The translations under genes were made by a program, and so were the position numbers. 64,000 bases of DNA from UBA7657 sp049652985 (GTDB lineage Bacteria; Pseudomonadota; Alphaproteobacteria; Micavibrionales; Micavibrionaceae): positions 124,001 through 188,000 of the forward strand of contig JBASFK010000004.1 in assembly GCA_049652985.1 (NCBI GenBank), written 5' to 3'. Positions 48,917-57,100 of the stretch are shown here, in pieces; position 1 is the first letter of the stretch; every line of letters begins with the position of its first letter. The notes under the pieces are model-generated. The model was not told the origin of the DNA, did not search any database, and saw only the letters and a list, made by a program, of their open reading frames with translations.

Positions 48917-50662
48917 TTAGAATTTCCGGCTGACGTTGAAATAATATTCAGTGCGGCGGCTGTCTTCCGTGCCGACATCGCGTGTCAGCGGGAAAGCGAC
49001 TGCGGCGCCGACGTCGGTCGATTCATTGAACACCTGCGCCCGCACACCAAGACCGACAGACGTGATGCTGTCGCGCTTGCCTGCGGAAGTGGTCGCGTCC
49101 TTGTTCCAGACAACGCCCGCATCGTAGAAGCTGTAAAGTTGGTAATCGTCAATGTGCTGGATTTCCGTCGGCTCGTTCCATTGCAGCTCGACTTTACCGG
49201 CAACACCGTCGTCGCCGACGATTTCGGAAGGGTCATAACCGCGACCGATATGCAGGCCGCCGATGCCGAACTCTTCAGACGAGAGCAGCGGGTTGGCTGC
49301 CCACTGGCCGCTGACATTCATCAGGACGTTCACTTTTGAAGTGACGCGCTGCAGACGTTGCAGGTCGGCGTTCAGCTTGGTGAAGGTCGGGTCGCCCAGA
49401 AGACGCGTCAGGCGCGGGTCCTGGCGGTTGCTGGCGCCGAGAATGCCGAGGCCCTGCGAAATTTCGAGATCAACCGAGTTGATGCCGACGCCCAGCAGGG
49501 TGTCGAGCACTTCGTAACGACCGCCGACGCGCAGCGCGCGGATATGGTCGCGGCGCGAGGGGATTTCGATGTCGTTGCGGCTTTGCTGGTTGCGCAGGTC
49601 AAACACCAGGCGGCCCCACAAATTCTGCGAACGTGCTCGCAGGAAAGGATGTTCGACCTTCAGGCGCAGATATTGCGATTGGCCGCTGACGTTGAATTCA
49701 CGAAGCGTCCAGCCCGGATCGGTATCGGTGAAGCTGGCGAGGAACTCAACCATTGTGCCTTCGTCGCCGACGGGCTGTTCATACGCGCCCATGAAGTAAG
49801 CAAGTTCGTAACCGTTGCCGAGTTGCGGCGCCACTACGACCTGGCCGGTGATTTTTTCATTCAGGCCAAGCATCGAGTTCAGCGACGCGGCGGCGGATGC
49901 CTGAAGGGGCCCAAGGAAACGGCTGCCGTAATTGTCGAGCGAGAGCAGCGCGTCGAACGGATCGCGGCTCACGATGATGCGAAGATCAGCCGCGCCGCCT
50001 TTTGTGCGCGATGGCGAGAGAATGCTGCGCGCTTCGACGCCGGGAAGATCATTGATCAGGAGCAGGTAACGCTCGAGCTCGCGCACATTGAGTGCGCCGC
50101 CCGTGCGGATGTTTTTCGCATATTCGCGGACGAACTGGTTTTCGCGGTCGGTACCAGCACCTTCGACGACAACCTGGTCGACATAACCTTCGACGACCTG
50201 CAGCTTGACGTTACCGCCATCGATAGTCTGCGGCGGAACGATGACCTGCGTCAGGATGTAGCCGGTGTTGCGGAACTTGTTCGTCATCTGCGCCGCGATC
50301 GTGTAGACGTCCGCGAGCGAGATTTCAGAACCGATCCTGTCGGCGTAAAGCGATTGCAGTTGTTGTTCGCTGTAAGCAGTGGCGCCCTGGACGTCGACCG
50401 ATCTTAAGGTAAAGCGCACGCTCTCGGCGTTCGCGGGAATTTTCTGGCGCAGGAGGTTCTCGACTTCCATGCTGGGCATGACGTCTGGAATTTCCTGTTC
50501 ATCCAGCATTTGCTGCTGAACGCGGCCGGGGTCAGCGGTGGTGGTGGCCTCGCCGACCTGGGCGAAGGCTGGGGATACGGGCGCTACTATATATATAGTG
50601 GCGATAAAAGCGGCGCATAAACCCGCACGCGGGTTTGCGAAAAGCGTCTTGAAATTAATCAT
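48917..50662 (-). CDS. two-partner secretion outer-membrane transporter (FhaC/ShlB/HecB family)
   Basis: 581 residues from the ATG at 50662 (AAGG upstream; a TTG two codons earlier is less likely). Signal peptide ends PVSPAFA. POTRA 1 at about 80-165 (VRFTLRSVDVQGATAYSEQQ, YILTQVIVPPQTIDGGNVKL), POTRA 2 at about 165-240 (NVRELERYLLLINDLPGVEA), then a 16-strand barrel to the terminal Phe (YYFNVSRKF). The loop-6 motif is GRGYDPSE at about residue 473, like the VRGY/F tip in FhaC. It exports the large TpsA protein encoded divergently at 51143. Transcribed away from it, unlike the usual tpsB-tpsA operon. Confidence 0.9.
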   Translation of the reverse strand: MINFKTLFANPRAGLCAAFIATIYIVAPVSPAFAQVGEATTTADPGRVQQQMLDEQEIPDVMPSMEVENLLRQKIPANAESVRFTLRSVDVQGATAYSEQQLQSLYADRIGSEISLADVYTIAAQMTNKFRNTGYILTQVIVPPQTIDGGNVKLQVVEGYVDQVVVEGAGTDRENQFVREYAKNIRTGGALNVRELERYLLLINDLPGVEARSILSPSRTKGGAADLRIIVSRDPFDALLSLDNYGSRFLGPLQASAAASLNSMLGLNEKITGQVVVAPQLGNGYELAYFMGAYEQPVGDEGTMVEFLASFTDTDPGWTLREFNVSGQSQYLRLKVEHPFLRARSQNLWGRLVFDLRNQQSRNDIEIPSRRDHIRALRVGGRYEVLDTLLGVGINSVDLEISQGLGILGASNRQDPRLTRLLGDPTFTKLNADLQRLQRVTSKVNVLMNVSGQWAANPLLSSEEFGIGGLHIGRGYDPSEIVGDDGVAGKVELQWNEPTEIQHIDDYQLYSFYDAGVVWNKDATTSAGKRDSITSVGLGVRAQVFNESTDVGAAVAFPLTRDVGTEDSRRTEYYFNVSRKF

Positions 50663-50668
50663 TATCAA

Positions 50669-51142
50669 CCTTGCCTTGTAAAAATTCCCAAATGTCTGGA
50701 ACTTGTGGAGATACGCTATAGCAGAAAACCGCCCAAAAACAAGGGCCTCATATCCACAATTTTTAAGCTATTTCAGGGACGAAAGCAACCGCGGGGCGCA
50801 AAAAAATATGAAAAAACCCTCGATTCGCTTGTTTTCGAATCTTCCCGCTATATTAGGATTTTTGCAAGTGGCCTGAAAGCCTTAGCGTTTGACAGAATAA
50901 CGAGAATTCATTTGACAGAATTTTCATAGCTCGTTAAGGTCGCCTTCATTATTCCTTGAATTTTTTATGGGGTGGTGTAAAACCTTAGGCGGCGAAACTT
51001 GGTGCCGCCCATGGATTTAAGACGAAACCTTGAAGTGCGTGGATGCAAAATAAAATAAAAAAATGCCACCTCCGGTTTCAAAAAATATTTTCAGAATTCA
51101 ATGATGTAGGGATTTAATTTTTTTTAGGGAAGGAAGACCACT
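50669..51142. promoter_or_regulatory. divergent control region of the two-partner secretion pair
   Basis: 474 bases without a convincing gene. It contains a direct repeat TTTGACAGAAT at 50888-50898 and 50911-50921, 23 bases apart, each holding a perfect -35 hexamer TTGACA for the plus strand; clear -10 boxes at 17 bases are not seen. A T8 run (51118-51125) lies just before the ribosome site GGGAAGGAAG of the adhesin. The region near 50940-51120 is rich in A and T and probably gives a leader of over 150 bases. Confidence 0.45.
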
Positions 51143-54100
51143 ATGAGTACATTCATTTCAAAGAGAAATGCTGCGCGCCGCGGAAATATTTCCACCGCGA
51201 AACTTTTATCGACATCCGCGCTGACCGCGGTTCTCGCACTGGCGATGAACCCAGCTTACGCAGAGGACGTGGTTCTTCCCGACGTTTCCATGCCAGAGGC
51301 TTCCTCGATCGAAACCCCCGCGGCGCCCGAGGCTCCCGCGGCCGAAGCGCCCTGGACCGGCTTCACAGACGAAGACGGCAGCATCACGGTTGAAACCCCG
51401 ACCACGACATTCACAGACATCACGCAGAACACGCAGCTTTATGTTGGTACAAGCGCTAACCTTGATATCCCTGAAGGTTACCACGTCAACATCAACCAGG
51501 CGTCTTCGAACTACCTGTTCGTCGCGAAAGCCGCGCCGGATGCCGACCCGACATTCATCCTCGGTCGCCTGACGGCTGATGGCCGCGTCATTATTATTGA
51601 CCGCAACGGCGTATTTACGGGCGAGGACTCCGTCATTGACGTCGCCGGCATCATCATGACCACGGGCGACATTAATATTGAACAGCTGCGCTCGAATGAA
51701 TTCGGCGACTACCAGATTTCAAACATCACCGAAGGCGCAATCAACCTGAACGGCAGCATCAGCGTCGCCGACGCGGGCCTTGCGGCTTTCGTCGCGCCGA
51801 GCGTTTCTAACGCGGGCGTCATCAATGCGAAACTGGGCTCTGTCGCGCTCGCTTCCGGCGAAACCGTCACGCTCGACCTTTACGGCGATGACCTGATTGA
51901 AGTCGCAGTGCCCGGCAACGTGGCCGATGCGCTCGTCTCCAACACCGGAACCATCAACGCCCATGGCGGCGTGGTCCAGATCACGGCGGCGCAGGCCAAA
52001 GACGTCGTCGACAATATTATTAACGTCAGCGGTATCGTTGATGTTTCTTCCGTTACGACGCAGGGCGGCAGAATTGTCCTGAATGGCGGCGACGCTGGCA
52101 AAGTCCAGGTTACGGGCATTCTTGATGCATCCGGCGCAACCGGCGGCGACATCGAAGTCACCGGCCAGTTCGTATCAGCCGAGGACAACGCAGTTCTCGA
52201 CGCTTCCGGCACCAACGGCGGCGGCACGATCCATCTCGGCGGCGACTGGCAGGGCCAGGGCGACACGCCGACTTCCGATTACGCATTCGTAGGCCAGAAC
52301 GCGATCCTCAACGCCAACGCTGAAGAAGATGGCGACGGCGGCGAAGTGGTCGTCTGGTCTGATAAAGTGACGGGCTTCTTCGGCCTGATCACCGCCAAAG
52401 GCGGCGCGAACTCCGGTAACGGCGGACGCGTTGAGACGTCTTCTGCTGGCAATCTTCAAGCATACGGTAATGTCGACGCATCGGCAGCTAACGGCAATGC
52501 CGGTGAATGGCTCCTTGACCCCGACAATCTGACAGTTATTGCGCCTGGCGCGAATGCTGACGTTGGAGTTGGCGGCGGTAGTCCGAACATCATTACGGCT
52601 TCTGGTAACGCAACCGCTTCGACTGTTACAAACACAACGATTCAAAACTCACTGAACGCAGGTACAAGCGTCACGCTGAGAACGCATGACAATAATAACG
52701 CTGAACAAGGCGACATTACTGTTAGCGCCACAATCACAAAATCGGCTGGCACCAACGCTACGCTACGCATGGAATCTCATGACGATGTCGTCATCAATCA
52801 GGCAATCACCTCGACCGCTGGCCAGTTGAATGTTCTTCTGCTTGCAGGTTTTGACGATACTAACAACCCTGACAGCGGCAACAACGATGTCAGCATCAAC
52901 GCTCTCATCAACACTAATGGTGGCTACCTCGAAGCAGGTGCCGACCACGACATTAACGGTAACGGCACGATTCAGACCGAAGGTGGCCGCGTATACTTCG
53001 TTGCAGGTAATGGGTTCACGCTTCCGATTGCGAACTACACGCCTGACAACTCGATGACGGATACCAACATCCTGTACAGCGGCTCCATCGACACCGATGG
53101 TGGCCAGGTTTACATGAACGCTGGCGATGATATCCGTATTAATGGCGCGATCACGACAGATGGCGGCGCTGCGACATTTATTGCGCGTGGTACGAACACT
53201 GATCTCGGTGATGTTGAATTCCAGACTAATGGCTCCGTAAACACCACCAATTCATCCGGTGCAGAAGGCAATGTCTTCATTTCTGCTGAAGAAGTGAAAC
53301 TCAACTCGACCGGCAATTCGATCATCACCGCTGGTGGTGGTGGCGGTACGGCTGATGACGGCACAGTCACGATCGAGCGTTCGACCGAAGGCGGACTCTT
53401 TGTCGGCTCGGCTGCAATTGATCCGGCTGTCGCTCCGCATATGGAACTTCTCACCTCTGAAATCGGCAAAATCACTGCCAGAGAACTCATCCTCGGCGGC
53501 GCGAACGTCAACGGTATCACCGTCGGCAGCTTGAATACGCAAGCCAACATCAGCGGCGCAGTCACCTTCACGGCTGGCGGCAATGGTACGCTCGGCGTAC
53601 TCGACGCTAACAACAACAATGTTTTCTTCACGGGCAGCCAGTTCTTCAACGGCCTGAACGTCAACGCCAATGACAACATTATTGTCAATGGTACGCTCAC
53701 GTCGAATGGCGCGGTTCTGCTGAACGCTGACACGAACGCTGAAGGCGTTGGTCTGCTGCAGATCAACAACGGCGCCTCGATCGTCACCTCGGATGATGAC
53801 GTCACCTTCAACGGTAACGAAGTTGCCCTCAACGGTAACGGCTTCATCAACGCTGCCGGCGGCAACATTCTTCTCAACAACAAGAGCATCTTCAAAGGCG
53901 GCGCGAACTCGCTCCGTACCACGGGCGACGGCACGATCACGCTGACGCAGTGGGATGCTTCTATTACTGCTGGAGCTCCTCCTACAGTAACCATCGGTTC
54001 GGTCCAGAATGCGATTGACGCGCTCGATAATACCGGTACCGGCCAGAACACACTGTTCCTGAAGAACCACGCAGGTTCGACGAGTGGCGGCGTAACGGCT

Positions 54101-57100
54101 GGCGACAACAACTTCGTTGAAAACGTTGTTATTAACGAGAACAAACTGAAAATCGACGGCGACGTGGGCATTAAAGTCACCGCGGCGACCAACGCCAACA
54201 ACGCTGTATTCAGCGTCCAGGCTGCTGACTTCCACCTCGACCCCGTCATCGTTGACGGCGCGAACCTCGTGAATTACGGCGTGTCCGCTTCGGGCGCGCC
54301 GGCGGCTGGCCTTGATGTTGACGGCAACACGTTCCGCAACATGCTGCAGGCTGGTGTATTTATCGATGGCGCCTTCAACGGCACCGCGATGGTCCGGAAC
54401 AACACGTTTGAAGGCACCGCGAAACGCGGCGTCCAGCTCGGCGCGCTTTCCGGCGCAACGACGCGCGTCATTATCGAAGACAACAATATGGGCGTCGTCG
54501 GCGGCCAGGTCATCAACGGCGTTCTCGGCACAGGCACGATCAATGACGTCGACGCTGTCGCGGTTCAGGGCAACACCATCCGCTCGACTGCTAACGGCGT
54601 AGATCTCCAGGGCGCGATCACCAACGCACAGGACATCCAGGTCAACGTCAACGACATCATCGCGACCGCAGGTCACGGTATCCGTTTCGGCGGCAACATC
54701 AGCAACTCGCTGGTTATCGTCAATGGCAACACGCAGATCGATGCTGAGCAGGATGGCGTCCGCTTCGATGGCAGCATCTCCGGCGGCAACACGCAGGTCA
54801 GCGATAACGCAAACATCAGCGCTGATGACAGCGGTCTCTTCTTCAATGGCAGCATCAACGGCGGTGCGGCTCTGCACATCCATGACAACGTCATCAAGGC
54901 GAACCTTGACGGCGGCCTCATCGGCTCGGGTATCTTCTTCAACGGCCTGATCGACAACGCCACCATCAATATCGGTAACGGCAACAACATTCCCGGCCCA
55001 ACGGACGATGGATCGAACATCATCAATGTCGACCTGAACTTCGACCCCGGCACACCGGGTCCGGATGACGGCCTCGATGGCATCCACTTCGACAAGAACA
55101 TCGGCACCAACACCAACATCAACATCGATGGCAACCGCATCGGCTTCACCGGCACGCCGGGCATTGGCCCTGTCGTTGCCGACGCGATCACCGATGACGG
55201 CATCGAGTTCTCCGGCAACGTAACCGGCAACACGAACATCGTAATCAGCGACAACCGCATCCAGGCGACCGACAACGGCATCCTGTTCAACGGCAACGTT
55301 GGCGGCAGCGGCGTAACCAGCGTCACCATCGGCGGCAATGCCGGCGGCGAACACGGCAACACCATCACGGCCGGAACGGACGGCGTCCGTTTCAACGGCA
55401 ACGTAACCGGTGAAGCCCTGATCGAGGCAAGCAACAACATCGTCAACGCAACCCGCGACGCGATCCGCTTCCAGGGCCCGGTCAGCAGCGCCAAAACCAC
55501 CGGCGGGCTCAGCGAAGAAGAAATCCACATCTTCAAGAACGAACTGACGGGCGGCCAGAACGGTATCAACTTCGTTGGTACTGTCAGCAATCTTGCGCAT
55601 GACACCCGCATCCACGACAACCGCAACATCATCGGTACGGCCCAGCACGGTATCAACTTTGGTGGCAACATCGATGACGCCGACGTTCAGATTTACGCCA
55701 ACGGTAATGCCGGCGGCGCGATCCGCGGCGGCCAGAACGGCGTGCACGTTCAGGGCGCAGTCACGAACAACGCGCTCTTTGAAGTCCGCAACAACGGCAC
55801 CATAGTTGGTGGCGATGACGCCGTGCACTTTGAGGGCGCTGTCTCGAACTCAGCCGTGAATGTCAACAACAACGCCGCCATTAGATACGGCGCTAACGCT
55901 GGTGATCGCGGTATTGAATTTGTATCAGGCATCAACGGTAATTCGATTGTGAATATCAACAGCAACACGATCGACCCGACCACGGCCAATACCGGTGATG
56001 ACGGCATCCTTATCAATGTCGGCATCAGCGGCAACTCCGCTGTTACGATTTCCGGCAACTTGATCGCACTCGGTGCAGGATTCGCTGGCGCAACCCCGGA
56101 TGAAGTCGGCGCGGCGATCGATATAGAATCGGTCACCGGCACCTCCACGCTTCTGGTCAGCAACAACTCGTTCGAAGGCCACCATGACGGTCTCCAGGTT
56201 GATGGTGTGGTCAACACCACGTCGACAGCCTTGGCTGGCGGCTATGGCGTTCTCGTTACTGGCAATACGTTGCAGGGCCTGAACCGCCACGGCATTGAAT
56301 TCGCCGGTGCGATCACGGGCGCGAAAGTGGGTATCAACGACAACCCGCTCATTAACGTTTCGGCCAATCCTGCCGCTGGCTTCGGTCTCGACGGCATTCA
56401 CTTTGCCGGTGCGATCACCGGCGGCGCGCAGGTTGACGTCCTGCGCAACGCCAGCGTCAATGCGCAGAATCATGGCGTCTATTTCGGCGGCACCATCAAT
56501 GGCGCGACGCTGAACATCCATGACAACAATCTCCAGGCTGACCTCAATAATAGCGGCACCGGCGATGGTATCCGCTTCGACGGCGCGGTTTCCAACGCGA
56601 CCGTCAATATCGGCGACGGTAGCGGCGCGACGCTGAATGTTGACGCTTCGAACGTCATCTCGGGCGTTGACGGCATACGCTTTGCAGCGAATGTCGGCGA
56701 TAATGCCGTTATCAATATCGATGGCAACCGCATCGGCTACGATGGCACAGCTGCTGCCCCGACGACGGGTGCAAACAGCCGCGTCTCGGACGACGGCATC
56801 GACTTCGGAACCCTGAGCGATGATGCCGACATCAACATCACTGACAACTGGATCCGCTCGAATGATGACGGCATTGTCTTCAACAACAATGTTGACGACT
56901 TCGTCAATGTCCTCATCGGCGGCCTGAATGATGGCAACACCATTAATGCTGCGAACGGCGGCAATGGTAACGGTATCGTTTTCGAAGGCACCGTCGAAGA
57001 CCAGGCGCTTCTCGAAATCAGCTACAACACTGTCAATGCTGACCAGGACGGTATCCTGTTCAGTGGCCAGACGAGCAACGCCCTGAACCCTGTCACGGTT

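Noticed and set aside
50705..50929. 74-residue plus-strand frame in the divergent control region
   Set aside because: It is basic and low in ordered character, has no clear ribosome site, and holds the TTTGACA repeat; more likely regulatory DNA.
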